DNA from: Saccharothrix luteola
GTDB taxonomy: Bacteria > Actinomycetota > Actinomycetes > Mycobacteriales > Pseudonocardiaceae
Reading direction: 5' to 3'
DNA length: 64,000 bases
Assembly (NCBI RefSeq): GCF_020859565.1
Contig: NZ_JAJHUO010000027.1
Coordinates: 100,084 to 164,083 of the forward strand
Within the stretch, counting starts at the first letter, position 1. Every line of letters begins with the position of its first letter. The notes under the pieces were generated by a model. The model worked only from the letters and a program-made list of their open reading frames with translations, had not been told where the DNA came from and did no database searches. Below are positions 15,386 through 27,300 of this stretch, one piece after another. Made by a program: the position numbers and the translations under genes.

Positions 15386-18300
15386 GGCTCGATCCTCCGG
15401 TCGGGGTCGGTCGTCGCGCGGTGCAGGTGGTGCAGCACCGCGTCGGCCAGGTGTTGGGCGGTGGTCGGGGTGAACAGGTCGGTCGCGTAGACGAGGTAGC
15501 ACGGCACCGGGCCGTCGTCCTGCGGTTCGTAGAAGCTGATGGTCAGTTCCGCGGGTGTCGTGCCGGTCGGCACGGCTTCGAGCGAGCCCGTGCCGCCCTC
15601 CAGGGTCGACAGGACCGCCTTCTCGTGGTGGACGATCATCACCTGCGGCTCGACGGGCACCGGCACGTCCGCGTGGTCGAACGCGGCCAGGTCGGTGGCG
15701 CGGACGCGGGCCAGCAGCTCGGTGTAGCTCGGCCGGCCGGCGGTGTCGGTCCGCAGCACGATCCGGTTGAAGAAGCAGCCGACCAGGTCGGCCAGCGCCT
15801 CCTCGGTCCGCCCGGCGACCATCGTGCCGATCGGGAGGTCCGTGCCGTACGGCGTGAGCGCGGCGGCCACGGCGGCCTGCACCACCATGAACATGCTGGT
15901 GCCGGTCCGGGTGGCCAGTCGGTCGACGGCCGCGTGCAGCGCCGCGGGCAAGGAGAACGGGATCACGGCGGCGGGGTGGCGGCCGGGCCGCCGGTCCCCG
16001 GAGCGGGGCAGGGCCAGGTCGGGCAGGTCGCGCAGCGCGTCGCGCCAGAACGCGTGCTGCTCCTCCCCCACCGCCTCCACGACCTCCGCCGACCACAGCG
16101 TGTAGTCGGCGTAGGTCACCGGCAGCTCGGTCCACTGTGGAGCCTCACCCCGCCGGCGTGCCGCGTAGGCGTGCTGGAGGTCCCGGAACAGCGGCACGAC
16201 CGACCACTCGTCCACCGCGAGGTAGCTCATGGTCAGCAGCAACGCCTGCGCGCCGGACGCGTCCACGACCAGCCGGGCCCGCACGGGCGGTCGGCCGGGC
16301 TCCGCGGGCTCGGCGGCGAACGCGGGCAGCGCCTCGTCCAGCGCCACCACGGGCTCCACCGCCAACGGGGACGCCGGAACGGCGCGCTGCACGTCACCGT
16401 CCAGCACCGTGCGCAGCGGCTCGTGCCGCTCGACCACGTCCGCGTACGCGGCGACGAGGGCCGGCACGTCGAACGGCGTCGTGGCCTTCAACGCCAGCGC
16501 GTGGTCCCACGACACCGGACCCCGCCGCACCGGACCCCGCTGGACGGGCGCCGTCGGCAGGTCCACCGGCCGGTCGAAGCGGCGCAGCGGCGGTCGGGCC
16601 GACGTGGCGCCGGTCAGCCGCCCGGCCAGCCCGGCGACGGTGGGCGAGTCGAACACGTCGCGCAACGCGATGTCGACCCCGAACACCGACCGGATCTTGC
16701 CGACCAGCCGCATGGACGCCATGGAGTGGCCGCCGAGGGTGAAGAAGTTGTCGTGGATGCCCGGCGACACACCCAGGATCTCGGCGAACAGCTCCGCGAT
16801 CGCCTTCTGCTCCGGCGTCACCGGCCGGTCGTCGCCGGTCATCGCGGACCAGTCGGGTCGCGGCAGCGCACGGCGGTCGAGCTTGCCGTTCGGCGTCAAC
16901 GGCAGCGGGCCGTCCAGGAAGATCACCGCGGCCGGGACCATGTACTCGGGCAGCCGTTCGGCGACGAGCGCGCGCAGGTCGTCGTCCGTCGAGCCCACCA
17001 CGTACCCGACGAGCCTGGTCACGTCACCCGTGCGGTCGGCGACGACCGCCGCCTGCGCCACGGCCGGGTGCCTGGTCAGGGCGGCTTCGATCTCGCCGAG
17101 CTCGATCCGGAAGCCCCGGATCTTGACCTGGGTGTCGACGCGGCCGAGGAAGTCCAGGTTGCCGTCCGCACGCCAGCGCGCGCGGTCGCCGGTGCGGTAC
17201 ATGCGGGCTCCAGGCGGGCCGAACGGCGAGGCCACGAACCGGGACGCGGTCAGCGCGGCCTGCCCGATGTACCCGCGGGCCAGGCCGCGACCGGACACGT
17301 ACAGCTCGCCGACCACGCCGGGCGGCACCGGCCGCAGCCGGTCGTCCAGCACGTACACGGTGGTGTTCGGGTCGGGGACGCCGATCGGCACGGCCGAGTC
17401 CCACTCCGGCACGGCCTTCCACAGCGTGGAGTTGACCGTGGCCTCGGTGAGGCCGTACGCGGCGAGCAGGTTGAGCCGCCCGGCCCAGCGGCCGATCACG
17501 TCCGGCGGCACGGTCTCGGTGCCGACCAGGATGGTGGAGCCCTCGGGCAGCTCGCAGTCGGCGGGCAGGGCGGACACCAGCGACGGCGGCAGGATCATGT
17601 GCGTGATCCGCCGGTCGCGCAGGAAGTCGGTCAGCTCGGGTCCGGCCACGCGGACCTCGTCCGGCGCGAACACCAGCCGCCCGCCCACGCACAGCGCCAT
17701 GGTCAGCTCGAACACCGCCACGTCGAAGCCGACCGAGGCGAACTGCAGCACCCGGCTCTCGGCGGTGAGCCCCATCCGGTCGATGGCGGTCGCGGCGAGG
17801 CTGGAGATCCCCTCGTGCGGCACCACCACGCCCTTGGGCCGACCGGTCGAGCCGGACGTGTAGATCACGTACATGGCCGAGTCGAGCGCGGACGGTCCAC
17901 TGTGGACCAGAGGTTCGTCGGACGTGGCGGTCAGCTCGTCCGCCACCGCGTCCAGGACCAGGGTCCCGGTCACGTCCGGCACCGGCGCGTCGCGGGTCGT
18001 CACGACCAGCGACGCGGCGGAGTCCTCGATCATGTAGGCGATCCGGTCCGCCGGGTGCGAGAGGTCCAACGGCAGGTAGGCCGCGCCGAGCTTCAGCGTG
18101 GCCACGACCGCGGCGACCATGTCCGCCGACTTGGGCACCGCGATGCCGACCACGGACTCGCGGCCGACCCCGCGTGCCACGAGCAGCCGGGCGATCTTGT
18201 TCGACCGGGCGTCCAGCCAGGCGTAGTCGACCGAGCGGTGGCGGTCGACCACGGCGACCGCGTCCGGCCGCTCGGCGACGCACCGGGCGAACATCGTCGT

Positions 18301-21300
18301 GAACGTCTCCTCCGGCACCGCGCGGGCGGTCCGGTTGAACTCGTCCACCACGCGCCGGCGCTCGTCGGGCGCGAGCAGGTCCACCGCGCTCACCGGCGCG
18401 GACGGCGCGGCCAGCACGGCGTCGACCAGCGTGGTCAGCCGCGCGCCGAGCCGTTCGACGGTCACCCGGTCGAACAGGTCGGTCGCGTACTCCAGCCGGC
18501 ACACCACCGGACCGCCGACCACCTCGGTGAAGCTGAACACCAGGTCGAACTTCGCGGTCGTGGTCTCGTGGCCGACCCACGTCACCGGCAGGCCGTCGAA
18601 CGACCCCGCGTCGCCGCCGCGGCTGTGGTAGCCGACCATGACCTGGAACAGCGGGTTGCGCGCCGCCGAACGGGTCGGGTTCAGCCGGTCGACCACGGCC
18701 TCGAACGGCACGTCCTGGTGCGAGAACGCCGCCAGCGACGTCTCCTTCACCCGCCCGACGAGCTCGGCGAAGCTCGGGTCGCCGGACAGGTCGGCCCGCA
18801 GCACCAGCGTGTTGACGAAGAAGCCGACCAGGTCGTCCAACGCCTCGTCCGTGCGGCCGGCGATCGGCGCGCCCAACGGGATGTCGTCGCCCGCGCCCAG
18901 CCGGCCCAGCAGCGCGGCGACGGCGGCCTGCACCACCATGAACATCGACGCGCCGGACGTCTGCGCGAACGCCCGCAGCGCGTCGGCCTGCTCGGGGGTG
19001 AACACCACTTCCAGGTCCGAGCCGCGGAACGTCGGGCGTCCCGGACGCGGCCGGTCCACCGGGAGCTCCAGCTCCTCCGGCGCGCCGGCCAGCGCCTGCG
19101 ACCAGAAGTCCAGCTGCTGCTCGCCGACGAGGTCCAGCACGTCCCGCTGCCACACGGTGTAGTCCGCGTACTGCACGGGCAGCGGCGCCCACCGGGGAGC
19201 CTCACCGGCCCGTCGTGCCCGGTACGCCGTCGCCAGGTCGCGCAGGAACGGCCGGTCGGACCACTCGTCGGTGGTGATGTGGTGCAGCAGGATGACGACC
19301 AGGTGCTCCTCGCGCGCCAACGACGCGATCGTCACCCGCAACGGCAACTCCGTGCGCAGGTCGAACGGCCGCTCGACCTCGTCACGCACGATGCCCGGCA
19401 CGTCCTCGCGGGACGCCTCCCGGACCACCACCACCGGCGTGACGTCGTGCAGCACCCGTTGGAACGGCGTGCCCTCGTGCTCGCCGAACACCGTCCGCAA
19501 CGCCTCGTGCCGATCGACCACGTCGGCGACCGCGGCGGTGAGCGCGGCCACGTCCAGCGGGCCGTTCAGCGTGAACACCAGCGGGAAGTTGTAGGCGGCG
19601 GACGTGCCCTCCATCTGCTGGATCAGCCACAACCGCTGCTGCGCCGACGACAGCGGCAGCTCGGCGGGCCGCTCGACCGGCGCCAGCGGCGGCCGGGCCG
19701 ACCCACCGCCGGCCCGCAGGGCCAGTTCCGCGACCGTGGGCGCGTCGAACAGGTCGCGGATCGCGAGTTCCACCCCCAGCGCCGACCGCGCCCGGCTGAC
19801 CAACCGGGTGGCGAGCAGCGAATGGCCGCCGAGGTCGAAGAAGTTGTCGTCCACGCCCACCGACGGCACGCCGAGCACGTCGGCGAACAGCCCGCGCAGC
19901 ACGTCCTCTTCCCGGGTGGCGGCGGCGCGCGACGACGCCGCGCCGGAGACCACCGGCTTCGGCAGGGCGCGCACGTCGAGCTTGCCGTTCACGGTGAGCG
20001 GCAGCGCGTCCACCGGCATGATCGCGACGGGCACCATGTAGTCGGGCAGGCTGCGCTTCAGGTTCTCCCGCAGCGCTGCGGGATCGGTGTCGGAGACGAC
20101 GTACCCGACGAGGCGCTTCACCCCGCCCGGACCGGCGTCCACGACGACCGCCGCGTGCGTCACGCCCGGCTGGGTGGCCAGGGCCGACTCGACCTCGCCC
20201 AGCTCGACCCGGTAACCGCGGATCTTGACCTGGTCGTCGGTGCGGCCGAGGAAGTCCAGGTTGCCGTCGGCCCGCGCGCGCACCAGGTCCCCCGTGCGGT
20301 ACATGCGGGTCCCTGGCGGTCCGTACGGGTCGGCGACGAACCGCTCGGCGGTCAGGCCGAACCGGTCGTGGTAGCCGCGGGCCAGGCCGACACCCGCGAT
20401 GTAGAGCTCACCGGGCGAGCCGGGCGGCACCGGTCGCAGGCGCGCGTCCAGCACGTACGCCCTGGTGTTCCAGATCGCCTTGCCGACGGTCGCCGTCTCG
20501 CTGTCCTCGGTGGACGCGCCGAGCGTGTTGATCGTGTACTCGGTGGGCCCGTACAGGTTGTAGCCGTACGTGCCGGGCGTCTCGCGCAGCCGCTGCCACA
20601 CCGATTCCGGCACGGCCTCGCCGCCGAGCAGCACCAGCGCGGGCACGTGGCCCTCCAGCAGGCCCTCTTCGATGAGCAGCTGGGCGTAGGTCGGGGTCAC
20701 GTTGACCACGTCGACCAGGTGCTCGTCGCAGTACGCCACCAGGGCCGCCGCGTCCCGGCGCAGCTCCTCGTCGCACACGTGCACCTCGTGGCCCTCGACC
20801 AGCCACAACAGCTCTTCCCACGACATGTCGAACGCGAACGACACGGTGTGCGCGATGCGCAGCCGCCGACCGCCGGCCGCCGCGATGGCGGGTGCGAAGA
20901 TCGCCTGCTGGTGGTTGAGCTGCATGTTCGTCAGGCCGCGGTACGGCGTGACGACGCCCTTCGGCCGCCCGGTCGAGCCGGACGTGTAGATCACGTACGC
21001 CGGGTGGTCCAGCGAGAACGTCGGCCACTCGACCTCGTCGGGCGCGTCGGGCAGGTCGTCCACGCACACCGCGTCCGGCACCAGCCCGACCGCCGTGGTC
21101 GACAGCACGCACAGCGGCTTGGTGTCCTCGATCATCAGCAGCAGCCGGTCGGCCGGGTGGTCGAGGTCGAGCGGCAGGTAGGCGGCCCCGGTGCGGAGCA
21201 CCGCGAACAACGCCACCACCATCTCGATCGTGCGCGGCAGCGCCAGCGCGACGACCCGTTCCGGCCCCGCGCCCCGGCTGATCAGCAGCCGGGCCAGGGC

Positions 21301-24300
21301 GTCGATCCGGTCCTGGAGCTCGGCGTAGGTGAGCCGCTGGTCGCCGAACACGAGCGCGGTCGCGTCCGGTGTCCGGCGGGCCTGCGCGACGAGCAGGTCG
21401 GCGATGGTCTCGGAGACCACCGGGTTGGCGCTGGCGTCCCACTCGGCCTCCAGCGCGCGCCGTTCGCGGTCCGGCAGCACGTCGAGCGTGCCGAGCAGCG
21501 CGTCCGGCGACTCGACCAGCCGGCGCAGCACGGTGGTGTAGCGGGTGAGCAGCGCCTCGGCGGCGTCGGCGGCGAAGATGTCCGGGCGGGACGCGAGCGT
21601 GACGCGGGTGCGCGCGCCGGGCGTGATGATGAGCGTGAGCGGGAAGTGCGTGCCATCCACATTGGACACTTCGAGCACGCCGTGCCGGGCCGCGAACTCG
21701 CCCTGGCGGTCGTCGCCGTCGCCGGTGCGCAGCACGAACAGCGTGTCGAACAGCTGCCGGTGCCCGGCCTCCTGCTGGATCTCGCCGAGGCCGACGTGCT
21801 CGTAGGCCATGAGCGCGGTCCGCTCGGCCTGGATGCGCCGCAGGAGTTCCAGCACGGTCTCGCGCGGGTCGACCGCGATGCGGGTGGGGATGGTGTTGAG
21901 GAACATGCCGATCACGTGCTCGACGCCGTCGACCTCGACCGGGCGGCCCGCGACGGCGGTGCCGAACACCACGTCGTCCCGGCCGACCTGGCTCGCGAGC
22001 ACCATCGCCCACGCGGCGTTGAACACCGCGTTCGCGGTCAGGCCGTACCGCCGGGCCTGCGCCCGGATGCGGTCGGTCAGCTCCTCGGTCAGCTCCTGGT
22101 GGAACTCGGCCGGGATGACCGGCTCGCGTGAGCGGTCGACGGGCGCGACCAGGGTCGGCTCGCGCAGCCCGGACAACGCGGTGCGCCACGCCCGCAGCGC
22201 CGCGTCGTGGTCCTGGCGGGCCAGCCACGCGAGGTAGTCGCGGTAGGTGCCGGGCGGCGGGAGTTCGGCGTCGACGTCGCGGTACAGCTCCAGCAGCTGC
22301 TCCAGGAACAGCCACGCCGACCAGCCGTCCCACAGGATCAGGTGGTGCGTGATGACGAGCCGGTCGCGGCCGTCGGGCAGGCGCAGCACCAGGAACCGGC
22401 ACAGCGGCGGCGCGGCCAGGTCGAACCGCTCGCGCCGGTCGGCGGCCAGCAGCCGCGGCACGTCGGCGTCCTCGGCGTCGACCACGCGCAGCGGGATCTC
22501 CAAGCCGGGCGCGATGAACTGCACGGGTGACGGCACGCCGTCGCTGGTGAACCCGGCGCGCAGGCTCGGGTTGCGCTCCAGGAGCGCGGCGCCCGCGCGG
22601 CGCAGGCGTTCGACGTCCAGCCGGCCGGCGAAGTCCATCGTCTCCTGGGAGAGGTAGACGTCGAGCGCGCCGGTGTCGTAGCTGGAGTGGAAGTACAGGC
22701 CTTCCTGCAACGGCGAGAGCGGCCAGACGTCCTCCGCCTCGGGCAGGGCGGCGCGCTGCTCGTCCGTCAGCACGAGCAGCGGCGCGTCGTCGGCGGTGTC
22801 CGCCGTGGTCTCCACGGCGGCCAGCGCGGCGACCGTGCGGTGTTCGAACACGTCGCGCGGGCTGATCTCGATGCCCAGCCTGCGGGCCCGGCTGGACACG
22901 GCGATGGACGTGATGCTGTCGCCGCCGAGCACGAAGAAGTCGTCGTCCACGCCGAGGTCGGCCAGGCCGAGCACGTCGCCGAACACCTCGCACAGCAGGC
23001 GTTCCCGGTCGTTGCCCGGCGCACGGCGTTCGGTCTTCGCCAGGGTCGGCGAGGGCAGCGCGTTCTGGTCGAGCTTGCCGCTGGGGGTGAGCGGGAAGTC
23101 GGGCAACGCCACGATCGCGTGCGGGACCATCGCGGCGGGCAGGGCGGCGGCGATGCCGGTCCGCACCGCGTCGAGGTCGACGTCGGCCGGTGTCACGTAG
23201 CCGAGGAGCTGGTTGTCCCGGGCGATGACGGCGGCCCGCCGGACGCCGGGCTGCGCGACCAGCGCGGACTCGACCTCGCCCAGCTCGATCCGGTTGCCGC
23301 GCACCTTGACCTGCCGGTCGGTGCGGCCGAGGTAGACCAGCACGCCGTCCGGGCGGCGCACCACCAGGTCGCCGGTGCGGTACATGCGTTCGCCGGGCGC
23401 GCCGAACGGGTTGGCGACGAACCGCTCGGCGGTGAGCCCGAACCGGCCGTGGTAGCCGAGGGCGAGCTGGACGCCCGCCAGGTACAGCTCGCCCGGCACA
23501 CCGGTCGGGACGGGCCGCAGGAACGGGTCGAGCACGTGCAGCTGCGTGTTCCAGACCGGACGGCCGATCGGCACGGCCGGGTCCGGTGCGGCGTCGTACT
23601 CGAAGTACGTGACGTCGACGGCGGCTTCCGTGGGGCCGTAGAGGTTGTGCAGCGGCACGGCGGTGAGCGCGAGCCACCGGGCGGCCACGTCGCCGGTCAG
23701 CGCCTCGCCGCTGCTGAACGCGCGGCGCAGGCTCGCCGACCACGCCGCGTCCTCGTGCACCTCGGGGACGCCGACGAACGCGGCCAGCATCGACGGCACG
23801 AAGTGCAGCGTCGTGATCCGCTCGCGGCGGATCAGGTCGGCGAGGTAGGCGGGGTCGCGGTGGCCGTCCGGCTTGGCCAGCACAACGGCCGCGCCCTCGC
23901 ACAGCGCCCAGAAGAACTCCCACACCGAGACGTCGAAGCTGGAGGGCGTCTTCTGCAGCACGCGGTCGTCGGCGGTGAGGCCGTACTCGTGCTGCATCCA
24001 GGCCAGCCGGTTCACGATCGCGCGGTGCGTGACGACGACGCCCTTGGGCCGACCGGTCGAGCCGGACGTGTAGATCAGGTAGGCGGGCTGGTCGGGGTGC
24101 GGTGCGGGGAGGTCGACCGGCGGGGCCGCGCTGTCGGCGCAGTCCTCGGGCCGGACGACGGTGGTCGCGCCGGAGTCGGCCAGCATGAACTCGACGCGTT
24201 CGGCCGGGTAGTCGAGGTCCAGCGGCAGGTAGGCGGCGCCCGCCTTGAGCACGCCCAGCAGTGCCACCAGCAGCTCGGCGGACCTCGGCACGGCGACGCC

Positions 24301-27300
24301 GACGACGTGGTGGCCGCGGAGCCTCCGGGCCAGGGCGGTGGAGCGCCGGTCGAGTTCGGCGTAGGTGAGGGTGACGTCGTCGTAGACGACCGCGACGGCG
24401 TCCTGGGTGCGGGCGGTCTGGTCGGCGATCCGGCTGACGAGCGTGCCCTCCGGCACGTCGGCGGCGGTCGCGTTGAGCCGCGCCAGCCACTCGGCTTCGG
24501 CGTCGGAGACGAGGTCGAGGCTCGCCACCGGCCGGTCGGGGGTGGTGGCGAACGAGGACAGCAGCCGGACCAGCCGTTGGGCGAGGGAGGCCACCTCGGC
24601 GTCGGGGAGGCGGTGCTTGAGGCGCAGTTCGATGCGCTCGCCGGGGAGGGCGATCAGGGCCAGCGGGTAGTGCAGCTGGTCGCGGATCTCGACGTCGTCG
24701 ACCACGTCGGGGAAGTTCTCGACCACGACGAGGGTGTCGAACAGCTCGCCGTGCCCGGTGACGCGCTGGATCTCGGCGAGGCCGAGGTGCTGGTGGTCCA
24801 GCAGCCGCGCCTGCTCGCTCTGCAGGTGCTGGAAGGTGGTCGCCAGGCTGTCCGCCCCCTGCCAGCGCTGGCGGACGGGGACGGTGTTGATGAACAGGCC
24901 GACGGCGTTCTCGATGCCCGGCACCTCGGCCGGCCGCCCGGCCACGGTGGTGCCGTAGACGACGTCGGCCCGTCCGGTGAGACCGCCGAGCAGCAGGCCC
25001 CACGCGCCGTGCAGGACGGTGCTGAGCGTGAGGCCGCGCCGCCGCGCCTCCCCCAGGAGCGCCGCGCTCAGCTCGGCGGGCAGCCGCACGCGGTGCTGCC
25101 CGTGGCGCGGCGAGACCTCGAACTCGCCGACCGGCACCGCTTCGCGGGCGTCCCCTCCCAGGGGACCCCTGCTTTCATTCTGCCGGCCAGGTCCGACGAT
25201 TCCGGGCCGCGCGGGTGAGGTTGTGGACAGGCCGGCGATCCTGGTCGGTTCGTCCACATCGGACAGGGCCGCGCGCCACGCCTCGTGCGCCGCGTCGCGG
25301 TCACGGCTCGCCAGCCACGCGAAGTATCGCCGGTGGTCGACCGGTTCCACCCGGCCGCCGACCAGCTCACGCCGCAGCAGCCCGACCGACCACCCGTCCA
25401 GCAGGATGTGGTGCAGCGTCAGCACCAGCCGGTCACCGTGCCGGGCCGCGCGCATCAACGGCGGCCGGGACAGGTCGAACGGCTCGGCCCGTTCGGCCGC
25501 CAGCACGGCCTCGACGTCGTCACCCGCCGGGTACTCGCGCCACGGCAGGACCAGGCTCTCGGCGATCACCTGCTCCACGCGCCCGCGATCGGTCTGGCGG
25601 AAACCCGCCCGCAGCAACGGGTGCCGGTCCAGCAGCCCCTGCACGGCGTCCCGGTCGACGTCCAGGCTCAGCACTTCCTGCACCACGTACGAGTCGTCCT
25701 CGTCGTACTGCGCGTGGAAGAAGAAGCCCTCCTGCAACGGCGACGCCGGCAGCACGTCCGACGAGAACCCGTCCAGCGAGACCTCGTCGGCGCCGGCCAC
25801 CCGCGCGACCCGCGCCAACCCGGCCACGGTCCGGTGCTCGAACACCTCGCGCGGGGTGAACTCCAGGCCCGCGGCACGCGCCCGCGACACCAGCTGCATC
25901 GTGACGATGCTGTCGCCGCCCAGCTCGAAGAAGTTGTCGTGGATCCCGGGCGTCAGCCCGAGCACCGCCTCGACCAGCTCCACCAACGTCCGCTCGACCG
26001 GGTTCGTCGCCGGGGCGTCGCCGGCCAGCGCGGTCCAGTCCGGCTCCGGCAGCGCCGCGCGGTCCAGCTTGCCGTTCGGCGTCAACGGCAGCGGCCCGGC
26101 CACCGGCACCACCACGGACGGCACCATGTACTCCGGCAGCGCCGAGGCGACGTGCTCCCGCGCGTCGACCGGCGACGCCGTGCCGACCACGTACGCGACG
26201 AGCCGCTTCACCCGCCGGTGGTCCTCCCGCACCAGCACGGCGGCCTGCGCGATCCCCGGGTGCGCCATGAGCACGCTCTCGACCTCGCCCGGCTCGATCC
26301 GGAAACCCCGGATCTTCACCTGGCCGTCGGACCGGCCCAGGAAGTCGATGTTCCCGTCGGCGCGCCACCGCGCCCGGTCGCCCGTCCGGTACATGCGGGA
26401 ACCAGGACCGGCGAAGGGATCGGCCACGAACCGCGACGCGGTCAGCGCCGCCTGTCCCCGGTACCCGCGCGCGAGCCCGCGCCCACCGACGTACAGCTCG
26501 CCCTCGACACCCACCGGCACCGGTCGCAACGCCGAGTCGAGGACGTAGCAGCGGGTGTTCGGGTCCGGCACGCCGATCGGCACCGGCCCGGTCCAGTCGG
26601 GCTGGGCGGCCCACAGCGTGGAGTTCACCGTGGCCTCGGTCAGGCCGTACGCGGCGACGACGCGCAACCGCCGCGCCCACCGGGCGATCAGCTCGGTCGG
26701 CACGGTCTCCGTGCCGACGATCAGCACCGCGCCCTCGGGCAGCTCGCACTCCGGCGGCAGCGCGGCGACCAGCGACGGCGGCAGGATCATGTGCGTGGCC
26801 CCGTGCGCGGCGATGTAGGAGGTCAGCTCCTCGCCCGCGACCCGCCGGTGCGACGGCACGACGACCGCGCGCCCGCCGACGCCGAGCGACATGCACAGGT
26901 CCCACACGGCCACGTCGAACCCGACGGACGCGAACTGCACGACCCGGCTGTCCGGTGTGATCCCGATCCGGTCCAGCGCGGTCGCGATGAGGCTCCCGAT
27001 GCCCTCGTGCGTCACCACGACGCCCTTGGGCCGCCCGGTCGAGCCGGACGTGTAGATCACGTACGCCGCCTGGTCCAGCGCGATGTCCAGCCCCAGATCG
27101 GAGCCGTCATCGGGCAGCTCGAACCGGGTGTCCGGCGTGATGACGAGCTTCGCGCCCGCGTCGGCGACCATGTAGTCGACCCGGTCGCGCGGGTGGTCGA
27201 GGTCCAGCGGCAGGTAGGCCGCGCCCGCCTTCATCACCGCGAGCAGCGTGACGACCAGGTCGGCCGACCGGGGCAGGGCCACGCCCACGACGTCCTCGGT

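Noticed and set aside
15421..22131. A 2236-residue plus-strand open frame, and several others of 1000-1500 residues elsewhere
   Set aside because: They are antisense to the NRPS, have no domain motifs, and consist of R/H/V/Q-rich shadow sequence caused by high GC at codon position three.
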